NCBI GenBank assembly: GCA_018902385.1
Contig: JABSSW010000001.1
Span: 806,001-870,000 of the forward strand
Length of the DNA stretch: 64,000 nucleotides
Direction of reading: 5' to 3'
DNA from: Physcia stellaris
Taxonomy: Eukaryota; Ascomycota; Lecanoromycetes; Caliciales; Physciaceae
The position numbers were made by a program, and so were the translations under genes. Shown piece after piece: positions 1 through 11,057 of the stretch. The notes beneath the pieces are model-generated. The model ran no database searches. It saw nothing but the letters and a program-made list of their open reading frames with translations, and was not told the DNA's origin. Each line of letters begins with the position of its first letter. Within the stretch, counting starts at the first letter, position 1.

Positions 1-3000
1 ATCGAATGTTTACGCGAAATCAAAATTCATCGAAAAATGCAAACAAACATCGAGAACGATCAAATCGATCAAAAAAAAATATCAAAACAACGACAAAATT
101 GAAAATCTGTGAAAATCGTACAAAAAAGTGAAAAATCGCTTGAATCACGTAATCTCTAAAATCATGAAAACACAATACAAAAAAAAAATCGAAAAAAAAT
201 ATGATACATCAAACAACATGTGAAAAACATGCAAATGAACAAAAAATCGTATTTCAAAAAAAACTTGTTTGTCGATTTTACACGATCATTCATTCATATT
301 GTTCGAAACTGATTCAATCAAAAAAGCACTCATATTGCTGAAAAAGTTTTTTTTTTCGCCGTTTACGATTGTTCTAATCGACATACAAAAAATCACATAC
401 AATCAAAATCTGAAACTGAAAAACATACAATTTCACGAGATGACGAAAATCATAATCAAACAAAATTCGAGCAAAACTTCAAACGACGACGACATAATCA
501 ATAAAATATGAAAATGAATAAATGATATAATCGCATCACATTTGCAACGTATATACAACGTCAATCTGAACGAAAATTACTGTTCGAAACATTTTCGAAA
601 ATCGATCACGATCGCACTACGTAAATCAAACAAAAATATCTATTCAATGACGATCTCGTACAAATCAATAATTTTATTCAATATTATAAACAAACTCATG
701 AAATTCATACTGATCAAACGAATCAATTTTTTGACGAAAAAACACGATTTGCTGTCACGCACACATTTCGAAATCAAAAAAGTCGTGTTTACGAAACACG
801 CACTACACTACATGATAAAACGAATACACTCGACATGAAACAAAAAATTAATAATCGTGATCATGTTTCTCGACGTGATGAACGTTTTCGACAATATAAC
901 GCGTTTAAAATTGTTACACAATCTCAAAATGAAACGTTTAAACGAAAAACTGATACGATATATTGACTTTTTCTTGTTCAATAAAATGACGATATTGAAA
1001 ACGAACGAATACGATATCGAATGACTCGAAATATTCATAAAAATTTCACAAAACTCATCGATGTCATCGATTCTTTTTCTCTTTTACAACGCACTTTTAC
1101 TGAAAACTTTGAAAAAAAAAAATATTTCAACGAGCGAGTTCGTCGACGATGTAAAAATGCTGACGAAAAATCACATTTTCGAAAAATGCAACGATATTAT
1201 AATCAAAACACACGAAAAAATTTGCGTATCGTGAACATTAAAACATGAAATGAAATTTGCATTTTTCAAATATCAACTCATTTATTTCAACCGAAAAAAA
1301 AAAACAAACGTCATCGAATCGATATTATTTTTTGAATTTAATCAAAAAATCAAAACAAACAAAAAAATGAAATATTTGAACGTCATAATGAACGAAAAAC
1401 TCAATTGAAAAACACAAATCAATCAAAACAAAACGAAAACATTGAAATCAATAAAAACATTACGCAATCTTGACGACACTACATGAAATGTTAAACTCTC
1501 GAAAATGAAACAAATAATGCAAACGATTTTCGTTTCACAATTCACATACGCATGCTCGATGTGATACACGTCGACGAAAAAAAAAAATCACAACAAAAAA
1601 ATAACGAAAAAATTAACGAACGTTCAATATCAAATCGAAAAAATCATAACGAAAACATACAAAACGATTTCGAAAAAAGCGCTCAACATCGAAATCAACT
1701 CAATGTTCATGCATTTACGTTTGAACAAACTCATCAATGCATTCGCAATGAAATTGATAACAAATTCAACATACGACACGATTATACGCGATCGTTTCAT
1801 CAAAAAATCGAAAAACGTCAACTCATTGAAAAAACTAATGAATAGATTCGAAAGAAAAACGAACATCAAAACACACGATATGAAAAAATTTTTTTTTTGT
1901 CGCATCGTCATGATTTAACATCGTCAATTGCACATATCATGAAAAACAAAAAAAAAAATCGAAAAATATCATAAAATACAATTAACAATGAATTCGATCA
2001 ATTACATATACACAAATGAAAACGACATTAACGACAAAATGAATGCAACAACGATATTCTCAGAAACGAAATCTACTACAACGAAAACGTATTTGAAACT
2101 CACTACGTCATACACGATTTACTTTGTTGAATTATACGACATCGTTTTAACAATGAATATGCGATTGCATTCGTTTTTGAAATTTGCAAAAAAATCGAAA
2201 CTCGTCATATGCATCGACAATCAAACAACAATTCAAACGATGCTCAATTCAAAAATCAACTTCGATCAGTATTTGATGAAATGAATAGTTTGATTGATCA
2301 ACGAACTGCGAAACAAATATATTGAAATGAAATTGCATTGAATTTCGATTCACATCGATATCGAAAACAACGAACAAACAAACGTTGCGATCAAACAAAT
2401 CACGAAATGAAAACTGAAAAAACGAAAAAAAAAAAAAAAAAATGAACATCGATCACAAAACACAACAAACGAGCGTGCAAATGCTGAAAAACGTCGTCAA
2501 AATCGTGATGAATAAATCGATAAAACAACAATGAAATCAAAAATGAAAAAATTGCAATAAAAAAAGAAATTTGTACAAAATTACATCGAAATTCAATAAA
2601 ACAATATTGCGATTACACGAAAAATTCACAAAAAAACTCAACGTCATAACAATACAATTTCGCACGATCAAAATAAATTTACGAACGTTTCTATACAACA
2701 AAAAACAAATCGAAAATCTCATGTGCTCATGCATGTGTAACAAACAGACGATCAAACACGTGCTTTTCGAATGCAAAAAACTGAAAAAACTTCGCAAAAA
2801 TCTATGAATTGACGAAATTAAAAAAGCGAAATGAAAAAAAATAAAATTGATGAACGTATTGATCAATTCGATCAATTTGACAAAAACGACAAAATTTATC
2901 GAAAAATTCGAATTCATTGATTATTTACGAGTCTCAATTACGAACGACGAAAAATAAAAACTGCAAAAAAAGTGCATTGAATTGAAAACTTTCGTACAAA

Positions 3001-3197
3001 ATGAAAATGAAAAAAAATCATGAAAATAAAAATGTTTGAAATGATTTGCTTGAATAAAAAAACAAAACATCAAAAACAAATAATTCTGTATAGAATCAAA
3101 AATCTTCTAGAAGATGATTGACTCGATTGTTTTTAGCCGCATAACGGACCCTTAAGGTCGGTTTCGAGTGCTTAATGAATCAATCAATCAATCAATC
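1..3197 (+). mobile_element. Tad1-type LINE retrotransposon, 5'-truncated by the window edge and heavily mutated
   Basis: Relics of the LINE ORF2 can be read in order on the plus strand. A pre-RT linker lies at 269-511. RT fingers and palm lie at about 542-1250, with an FLDV catalytic motif near 870 and FVDD near 1140. An RNase H domain lies at 1988-2284 (YTNE for YTDG, then FVEL and IDNQ). A CCHC-type RVT zinc finger lies near 2700-2790 (CSCMC, then HVLFEC). Segments from 269 to 2284 share one frame despite many stops; the zinc finger is in another frame, so an indel lies between about 2284 and 2571. Many stops fit TGG to TGA. GG is absent up to about 3140, CC occurs about twice, and AG only about two dozen times, while CA, TG and CG are frequent. 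The copy is dead. The assignment rests on remembered family motifs and is strong. Confidence 0.93.
3178..3197 (+). repeat. LINE 3' terminal (AATC)5 tandem repeat
   Basis: Five perfect copies of AATC form the last bases of the element and follow about 90 bp of unmutated 3' tail. Short tandem repeats of this kind typically end target-primed retrotransposons and mark the insertion junction. Ordinary single-copy sequence starts right after. Confidence 0.8.
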
Positions 3198-3332
3198 TCC
3201 GTAGGGTTGCTAGATCTACTGTAAATCGGTACCTCGTAATTCCGTCCTCGTGTTGCTCGCGTGCCCCTGAAATTTCAATTCAACGTCAACTTCGTGGTCC
3301 AATTCGCTGCCCTCACACCCTTTTGTTCCGTA

Positions 3333-4771
3333 ATGGCAGACCGGTGGTCTTCCCACCGGGGTTCATGGCAACTTATCTTGCTTCTCCTTCTTCTCGCCTT
3401 AGAGCCCGCAACCGCAGAAGTAGACCGGCGCCCTCCAATAGCTCGGATGAAGGCAGCGGAGATCGAAGATGCACTTCATGTGAGCTCTTTGATAGATTCT
3501 GATCGCCTCGTGTTGGCGACGATGCCATTCCTCCACTGAATATTGGTAGCAATGTCCAATTGTTCAAGATCTCGATCGGCATCTAGCCAACAGCAATCCT
3601 CCCACCTCATCCCTCGCCTCACAGCTCTTTTCCATCCTATTCCCATCTTCGCCAGCAGTCAATGCTCTCCTTGCAACCCTCTACATCTCTGGCCCACCAA
3701 GTCTGTCATTCCTATACCGCCTCACTCATGTCTCCTAAGCAAAATCAGATTTTCTCCTCGCGCTGTGCCCGCCAAATATCGACCCTTCTTCCCTCTCCGT
3801 CATGGTCGCCTTTGCAGTCGGTGGACTTCTGGGTGATACTCTCTTCCACCTCCTCCCCGAAATCTTCCTCGGAGAAGCCGAGCCAGACCACGCGCGCTTT
3901 GTCCTTGTGAATCCGAACAAGAACTTGCTACTCGGCGTAGCGATCATGGTTGGCTTTCTGACTTTCGTCGCTATGGACAAGGGGCTCCGCATTGCCACTG
4001 GTGAGGAGGGACACACCCACGACCACAGTCACAAAAACGAGGAAGCCAGTCCGGAAAAGCAAGCAACAGCAACGAGCAGCAGCGCAGCCCCGGAGCCCCA
4101 ACCAGATTCGCTCAAGTCCCGAAAGCCAACAAAGACCGATATCTCCCCCTCTTCCAACGTTATCCAGCCTGCATCTCAAGCATCGACCTCGATTCGCCTC
4201 TCCGCCTACCTCAACCTCATTGCAGACTTCACCCATAACATAACCGACGGCCTTGCCCTCTCCTCATCGTTCTACGCCTCGCCTACTCTTGGTGCCACCA
4301 CCACCGTTGCTGTCTTCTTCCACGAGATCCCGCATGAGGTCGGTGATTTTGCTTTGCTGATACAGTCCGGCTTCTCGAAGCGAATGGCCATGGGAGCACA
4401 ATTCGTCACTGCTCTAGGTGCCTTTCTGGGCACTGTCCTAGGAATCCTAGTACAAGAGATGGGGACCGGTGGAAGTGATGGGGCACTAGAAGGAAATACA
4501 GAGTCTTTCGGGGCGGACGGGTTAGCGGGGACAGGATTGGGGTGGGGAGATCTGCTTCTCCCGTTTACGGCGGGAACGTTTTTGTATGTGGGTACTGTGG
4601 CAGTGATTCCGGAGCTGTTGGAGACTGGGCCCAACAGAGGCCAAGAGCTGAAGAAAACGGGGATGCAATTTTTTGCCATGGCGATTGGGGCTGGGATCAT
4701 GCTTGCGTAAGTCAACTGTGTTACTATGGAATCCATGGGCTAATCGTTGACTTAGAATATCGTGGTCATAG
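3333..4771 (+). CDS. ZIP family zinc transporter (Yke4/SLC39A7-like)
   Basis: Moves zinc across an intracellular membrane, most likely out of the ER or Golgi lumen into the cytosol. Four exons, 3333-3479, 3550-3700, 3749-4706 and 4756-4771, give 423 aa. The ATG at 3333 opens an N-terminal hydrophobic signal (LILLLLLLALEP). Then come a TM segment (AVNALLATLYISGPP), another with GGLLGDTLFHLLPE, a His-rich cytosolic loop (GHTHDHSH), and the two signature metal-binding helices HNITDGLAL and HEIPHEVGDFALL. The last exon holds only the ending ISWS. All three introns have GT-AG ends and restore frame. The HEIPHE form and the signal peptide favour the LIV-1/Yke4 subgroup over plasma-membrane Zrt1. 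The gene begins 135 bp past the LINE tail, so its promoter lies at the insertion site. Confidence 0.9.
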
Positions 4772-5295
4772 CCAGTGCTAGACAGGTTGTGGTTACAACA
4801 TTTCAAGCGTATAGAACCTATGGATGTAGAAAGAGACCCTTTTCGGGCAGAGTGGGTATAATGCTCTCTTATCGTGACATGTGTATCACCCGGAGCGATC
4901 TCAATTCGTAGATACTCAATGGGAATGCCCGCATAAAGACAAGCTCTTTAGAGGGAAAGGTCTTTTTCACGTTATCAATACTGAGATCGTGCTCTCGCAA
5001 GCTGTGTTGCAGATCAACGACTCTTGAAGTGGTCGAAAGCCACGAATTACTAATTTAACATGCATCAGATCGTGCATACACGTCCTGAAGGCTATTATGC
5101 TCTCCTGCAGATTCTGTAAAAGAAGCCATCAGACTGTTCCTGCAGTTCTGAGCCAATTTGCTAATTGCAAGCATAAGCCAACACCTGCTGTTACCACCTC
5201 AAGCAGCTATCCAGGATCATGAAGAAGATTCACATAGGATGACATTCCCAGTCCGGCGGCCGAATAGTACGCTTGTGGAGGTTTGAGTCTCATCC
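4772..5295. other. Intergenic, convergent gene ends
   Basis: Lies between the ends of the ZIP gene (+) and the GPI-anchored protein gene (-). It should hold both 3' UTRs. I see no convincing coding sequence or repeat. Confidence 0.6.
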
Positions 5296-6269
5296 TCAGA
5301 GAACAGCAGCGGCCGCGATCGCGATTGCTACAGCCACAATGCCAGTCATTGCGTACGGGCTTCCATCACTGGATGCAGCTCCTGTGAAGGTCTGGATTGG
5401 CGAACTTGATGCAATTGGTGTAGCAGTAGGAGATGCTACACCGGGAGTTGCCCCAGTTCCGTTATACCCACCGCTACCTGGCGCGATCGTGACCGATTGC
5501 GGTCCTACGTAACCAACTTCACTCGTCGAGTAGCTGGTGACCGTGGTAGTCATTGGAGCTTCACTGGCGATCGGAATAGCGTTGCCATTGCGAAAGGACG
5601 CCGATGAGGATACAGCTAGAGAAGGAGCTGATGTGGCGTAGGAGAGGGTGCTGCTAATGTTCGCGGAATTGACTGGCGCGCCGCTCGGTAGCGTGGTGTT
5701 AGTTGAATTGCAGTGGACGTCACCCTCAGCGACGCTGAAAGGGGATCCACTGTCTGGATAGACAGTTCCCTGGAAAGAACAGGCTGCATTGCCAGCAGTT
5801 GGAGAGCACTCGTAGCCTACCGGCTTCTTTAGCATACAGGTCCCCTGGTTGGCTCTCCGACTCTCGACTAGTCGATATAAGATGTACTTACATTGAGCGA
5901 ATTTCACACCGATCGGCGGAACACCAGCAAGACTGAAGCTTAACTTAGTATTGGTAAGAGGGTACATTTCTCTGAAGGCACTCACTTGTCATTGCAGTTC
6001 CCAGGCTGGCCAGAAGTACCGTTACAGCGAATGATGATATTCGTTTCAAGGCTGGTGCCAGCACAGAATGCAGTCTTGCCGGGAGGACAAATGAACTCGC
6101 TGGTAGTGGTATTGCTAGATCACGTCAGAGTCATTCACTTCATGTCGAGTAAGGTGAGGTAAGAGCAATTCTGAAACAATGCGATGGCGCCGCTGACGTA
6201 CAAGACTACCTGTGCGCCTGCCAGAGCAACTGTAGCAGTGAAAGTTATGGTGACACCGGAAAGATGCAT
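5296..6269 (-). CDS. Secreted Cys/Ser-rich protein with predicted GPI anchor
   Basis: A probable cell-wall or surface protein. Exon 1 (6269-6202) encodes a signal peptide starting MHLSGVTITF and ending near LAGAQ. Exon 2 (6114-5986) carries a Cys-containing domain with FICPPGKTAFCAG, IIIRCNG and GNCND. Exon 3 (5932-5296) continues with LAGVPPIGVKFAQC and GYECSPTAGNAACSF, then a long Ser/Thr/Ala-rich stretch with N-glycosylation sequons, ending in a hydrophobic alanine/isoleucine tail typical of a GPI signal. That gives about 277 aa. A further 39-bp GTAAGT...AG intron within exon 3, after FAQC, keeps frame and may or may not be removed. The domain is common in ascomycete GPI proteins but I know no biochemical function for it. 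Confidence 0.78.
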
Positions 6270-6924
6270 CTTGTTGGTGCTTCGATTACGGCGATTTTGG
6301 CTAGTTTGGCTGACAGTAGGGATGTTTAGAATGCTTAATAACGAGTGTGCTGATTGCAAGCTGTTGCAGTGGAAAACGAGCGTGAATTGAAGGGTAAGGT
6401 AACGAGTGTATATGTTCGTGGTGGTCGTTGTTTCCTTCGAGTAAGTGCGAGTAAGAAGTGAGTTGTGCCAAGGGATGGGCTTGCTCGGAAGTTACCGCGC
6501 TTTACTTTCGATATTCACGACTAAGCGACACGCTAAGGGTTCATCCGGTCCCGTGACTGCCTGTTCATACTTTAGGTACCGGAAGTGATAGGAGGCTTTC
6601 AGGCACTTCACCTGTTCGTCTTCAACAAGCTTCTTCTTTGCTTGATCCGCAAACTCAAGCGCCAGTCTAGCCCAAGGTCACGGGATCAGATCTTTGGTAC
6701 CTGCATTGCCCCGCAGCGGAACATGCAGCATCGGACGACTGGAATTCACACTTTCTTTTTCCCGAAATGACTGAAACTCCAAGGTAATCCTACATCTCCG
6801 GCAAGAACGCTGCTACCTTCCACTTGCGGAATCGATCATCTAGAGCTGCATCTATTCGAAGAAAGCTCCAGTGACTCGCGCTCAAGCCAGAAACAGGCGC
6901 CGATTGCGCAGTCTAGCCGCAAGG
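6270..6924. other. Divergent intergenic region
   Basis: Sits between the start of the GPI-protein gene (-) and the start of the DsbA-like gene (+), so it should carry both promoters. No coding sequence or repeat recognised. Confidence 0.55.
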
Positions 6925-8107
6925 ATGCCTTACCAATCTCAGATCTCCTTCACACTTGACACCATTTGCCCGTGGTAGGCACTTCCCACGCAATCATCTC
7001 GATGATATGCATTAGCCATAAAGCCTAATGTCTCCGAGAGAGGCTATCACGTGCTGAGGAGATGCTGACATCGGACATGCTTTCAGGACTTATCTGGCTA
7101 AGAAGCGGTATCTACTTCTCTAGGCTCTGTCCTCTGCTGGGCTTTCATGCCTGTTACTTTGTTCGGATCATTGAGCTAAAGGCTCCTTGACTTTAGCCTC
7201 GACGAAGGTCTGTCCAGTCAGCTTACTCTCGAACGAAGACCCGCGCCTCTCCGAGCGGTGTTGTGAATGACAATGGACGTTCATCGAGACTTACTAATTA
7301 TGCCAAGCTAGCCCTTCGTCGCTTCGAGGGATTACCTGCATCCAAAGATGTCAACTTTACACTCAGATTCTTTCCCTACCAGCTTTACCCTGATGCTACC
7401 AAGGAGGGCGAAGACAAGTATGATTGGTGAGCTTGCCTGCTTTTCGCCTTCTCTGTTTCTCGAGTTCCAGTTCGGGCCAAGGATCGGATTCCCTCTCTCT
7501 CAGGCATGAAGCCTTGGCTCGCCAGGGAGTGTTGATTATCCTTGTTTGAGTATCTTTGGCGTTCCATCATCAAGAACTAGCTTCGAAAACCCGAATTTCC
7601 CCGTCTAAAACATTGGAAAGGTACAAAAGAACCAAATACGGCAATTCCGAGGACAAAATGCAGAAATATACCACTCTAATGTCCGCCTATGGTGCCTCTG
7701 CCGGTATCGCTTTCAACTTCCACGGCACAGTCGCCAATACCATCGATGCCCACCGTCTGATCCAGCATTACCAAGAGATCCTTGGCCCCGTGGCCGCCAA
7801 CAAGATCATCAATTCTCTTTACAGCCAGTACTTCGAAGCCGCGGCACACCCATCATCCTTAGATACGCTACTCAATGCTGCATTAGCTGCAGGCGTGAAC
7901 AGCCAGGATGCGGAAAGTTTTATAAGTGATGAGTACGAGGATTTGGCGGAGACGAGGATGTTGATTAAGGAGCAGGCGAGCAATGGGGTTGATAGTGTGC
8001 CATATGTCGTGGTGGAGGGGAAGAGAAGGGATTTCACGCTTGAGGGCGCGAAAGAAGTCGAGGAGTATGTCAAGGTGTTTGAGAGTGTTGCTAGGGAGAG
8101 TCTTTGA
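6925..8107 (+). CDS. DsbA/FrnE-like thioredoxin-fold protein
   Basis: A member of the DsbA/2-hydroxychromene-2-carboxylate isomerase family, probably a cytosolic thiol- or glutathione-linked enzyme. Four exons (6925-6974, 7087-7107, 7289-7426, 7621-8107) give 231 aa. Exon 1 reads MPYQSQISFTLDTICPW and is completed by TYLAKK in exon 2. Family landmarks follow: FFPYQLYPDATKEGEDKYDW, NFHGTVANTIDAHRLIQHY, and the cis-Pro loop VDSVPYVVVEGKRR before a C-terminal helix. The active-site tetrad reads CPWT, so it has one cysteine and not CxxC; a classical disulfide exchange role is unlikely. Exon 2 is only 21 nt and is the least certain part, although both of its junctions restore frame. Confidence 0.85.
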
Positions 8108-8419
8108 GAGTGGAACGGTGTAAATACGTCTCGCAGATTGATATCGATATTATATTGGAGGGAAGCCTGTGATTTACCCCCGTTAGGGATCAGTTTCTGT
8201 ACGCCGTCAGTGATCAGTCGGGATTGTGTTTGATGCTTATGTGAGAGTCATTTACGAACGTTGCTGTTTGGAAGATGATGGTTGAGGTGGCTGTATGTGC
8301 TTACGATACTGCAACGGTTGTCAATGAAATTATCAGGCCAAAGGCTCCTCTAGATTTTCTGTTGGCTCAGTACGCCGAGTATGGCTGTCTTCAGCAAATC
8401 ATCTTTCCCCTACCTTACC
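8108..8419. other. Short convergent intergenic region
   Basis: Lies between two convergent stop codons and holds the 3' ends of the DsbA-like and coiled-coil genes. Nothing else seen. Confidence 0.55.
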
Positions 8420-10351
8420 TCACACATCAAAGATCTCGCCTCCAACCCCAGCGCCAACCCTACAATCAACGATATCCATCCTCCAATTCTCCCAATCCTT
8501 AAGACCTCTCTTGATCTCTTTAACTCGTTCAACGTGTTTTCTCGATTCATCCTCCTGTGCTCTCCGAAACGCATCCTCATCAAAGTCCTCATCCATATCG
8601 TCATCTAGCAAGCCGTCACTCTCCTTCCTTCCTCCCCCACCACCTCCCGTAAACGCACTGAAGCCATTACTTATCGCACTTGTGAAGCCCGACGCCATTC
8701 CCGCTGCCTGACTCTGCCGTCCAGCAGCCCAAGGAGCGGGTCCTCCGCTCAAATCGATATCATCGAACTTGCTGCCTGGGGATGTCGGGCCTGAGTCACT
8801 CATTTCCCGGCGTTTGTCTTTCCAAACGCCTCTTCTGAGCTCGTAGATTTCACCCTCCAGACTGCGGACTTTACTCTCAAGACGTTGGCGTTCTTCGTCT
8901 TCAAGTTCATCCACGCCACCATCATCGCCGCTGGTCTCGCGTTTGCTGTGACGGTCTCTCTCTTCTCGGAGACGTAGATTCTCATTCTCAAGAGTAGCAA
9001 GTTTACGACGCATTTCGCTGACGTCTCGTTCCAGAAGCGAGTGCTGGCGTTCCGAAGCTTGTCGACGTGTATCAGAATCTTTGTGCAATGTCGTCAGTGC
9101 CGCAAGCTTCTTTTCGAGTGTTTCCACACGCTTGATGGACTCTTCTGCGCTCTTCTTGGATTGCTCGGCTTCGCTTCCAAGAGTTCGGATTTTGGTTTCG
9201 GCGGAGGTGCGTTCACTTCCGTCACGGACCGCTTTTTCGCTTGCTCTTTCAAGACTCTTTCGAACATCGAGAAGCTCCCGCTGTGCAGCCCCTGCAGCGC
9301 GTTCGGCTCGGTCAAGCTTTCCTTCGAGTGCAGAAACTTGTTCGGAAAGACTGGATGACGTAGAAGTGGATTTGGAAAGTTGGGAGCGGAGGGTGGATAT
9401 TTCCATCTCCATAGATTCAATGGCCGAGCTTTTGCTCTCAAGTTGGGCTTGAAGGTCAGACGGAGCTGATAGTGCATTGCCCTGGCTAGGTGACGAAGTG
9501 TGTCGAGTGGATTTGGAGGAAGCAGACTGAAGCTGGGCATTTTGGCGGGTGAGAGAGGTATTTTCATTTCGCTGCGGTCCGTCAGATCTGGACAATGGAA
9601 CACGTAACTCTAGTAGATGACGCATACAAGCTTACTGATTTCTTCATCCATAACATCCGCTTTCTGTGCCCTCGACCTCAACTCTGCAACTTCTGGACTG
9701 GCTTCCCTCAACTCTTCGAGCTCGGCTTCCATGCTCTTCCATCGTCCCTCCGACGCGCTAGCTTCTTTAGCAAGACGTCGATTCTCCTTCTCCAGCTCGT
9801 CAAGTCGAGCGGCTTGCTTCCTGTAAATATCGGTCATAGTCTCTCCGTCAGGACTGGTGATACCTAATGTCGGGCTTTTGGCGCCATTTGTAGCAGGTGA
9901 CAGAGGACCCTGAGAGACAGAGGTGCGCCGAAAGGATGAGGATCGCATTTTTGACTGGAGGCTTAGCGATGGTTGGCGGGTATGGGCAGGTTCTGAACGC
10001 GTGCTTGAAGTTCCACTGTCTGCCTCAAGGATTGGCTGAGCTCCGTCTTTGATCTCTGAGGTTGCTTGCTTGTCGTCAATCACAGGGATTTGATCAGACA
10101 CTGATTGCTCGACTGGGGCTTCGCTTTGCTCGGATGCGCCGGTGGGCTCATCTTTGACTTCCAACGAATCATCTTTTTTCTTAGCAACTCCAGCTTTCTT
10201 GCTCCTTTCCTTTTGCTTCTTGAGCTGTTCAAACTAGATGCAGTGTAGGTATTAGTGTTGAGCTACGTTGCGTTTCAGATGAAGCATGCCTTACCTTCTT
10301 TTTGCCTGCGGCGAGTCTTTCCGCCTTCGCTCTCTCTTCAGCGTCAGCCAT
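8420..10351 (-). CDS. Long coiled-coil protein, golgin-like (M protein repeat type)
   Basis: Three exons (10351-10295, 10233-9628, 9571-8420) give 604 aa. The N-terminus is MADAEERAKAERLAAGKKK, then FEQLKKQKERSKK, an acidic/Ser-rich linker, and heptad-rich coiled coil from about residue 150 to 450 (for example LEKENRRLAKEA, LERDVSEMRRKLATLENENLRLREERDR). It ends with a Gly-rich patch, an acidic stretch (LLDDDMDEDFDEDAFRR) and a short conserved end KDWENWRMDIVD. Ascomycete homologues are annotated as M protein repeat protein; a Golgi tethering role is inferred from the architecture only. The second intron uses GTATGC at 9627 and joins ISKL to RNENTSL, which keeps the heptads in register; the alternative GTAAGC donor would leave a 26-bp intron. 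Confidence 0.72.
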
Positions 10352-11057
10352 AATCACCAAATATACTCAATGTGCGGACACCACTTTGCAGAGGTAGCTC
10401 AGTAACGAGTAGGGAGGTATCTTGTTTACTCTCTAGAAGAGGTTGCAGTCTTTCGGGAAGAGCCGCTTCGACCAATCAAAGTAGTGGAATACTACTGAAT
10501 AGGACGAGTGATGTAGTATTATTGTCCATAGCTGATAGGATGCAATTGATTTCGTGCTGCATTAGAGTATCGGTATCCATAATAATGGCGTGCAGACCCT
10601 TCCCCTCCTCAAGCTGCTGCCCCTGAACTGCTAGATTACCCCCCATCACTACCCCTGTCGCAACTGCCGGATGACTATTGGTCCCCTGCATCATTACCGA
10701 TAATTCCCCTTGACTACATAGACGACCGAGCCAACGTCTCTGGCATTCCAGCCCAGAAGAGCTCGCCGTACGATAGACTATAGTACCGCAATCTCGCCGT
10801 GAAGAGCGGTGGCAACAGTATTAGCTGTCGGCATCAAGTGACTCCCTCCTTGTCACTTGCGGAGAGCTGAACGTAATCATGCTAGTCAGCTCGGACTCAA
10901 CGATGGTGCTGTTGACGGATGTGTGAGCTAATTGTGATAAAGATTGGCAAATAACATACATGGCGAGCATACCAAGCTTACACTTCCAAGGTCCACGATT
11001 GCTACACCGTTTTGATCATTCATCGGTCGTGTTTGCCCGCTCGCAGCAGGAACAAAG
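10352..11057. other. Divergent intergenic region
   Basis: Between the divergent starts of the coiled-coil gene and the kinase gene, so it presumably carries both promoters. Contains C-rich tracts near 10600-10640. No gene seen. Confidence 0.55.

Noticed and set aside
808-2449. Minus-strand open frames inside the LINE (for example 1630-1911, 2249-2449, 2537-2917)
   Set aside because: They are Phe/Ile-rich shadows produced by A-rich mutated plus-strand sequence; the plus strand carries recognisable RT, RNase H and zinc-finger relics.
1-3090. Standard CpA-to-TpA RIP as the explanation for the LINE
   Set aside because: CA and TG remain common, whereas CC, GG and AG are depleted; the context does not fit, although a variant of RIP remains possible.
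3928-4806. Antisense open frames over the ZIP gene
   Set aside because: They oppose a spliced gene with clear family motifs and show no independent domain or start context.
5873-5911. Definite intron in exon 3 of the GPI-protein gene
   Set aside because: 39 bp and frame-neutral; both spliced and unspliced reading work, so I left it as a possibility only.
9610-9635. 26-bp intron with a GTAAGC donor in the coiled-coil gene
   Set aside because: Too short to splice; a GTATGC donor at 9627 with an acceptor at 9572 gives 56 bp and keeps the coiled-coil register.
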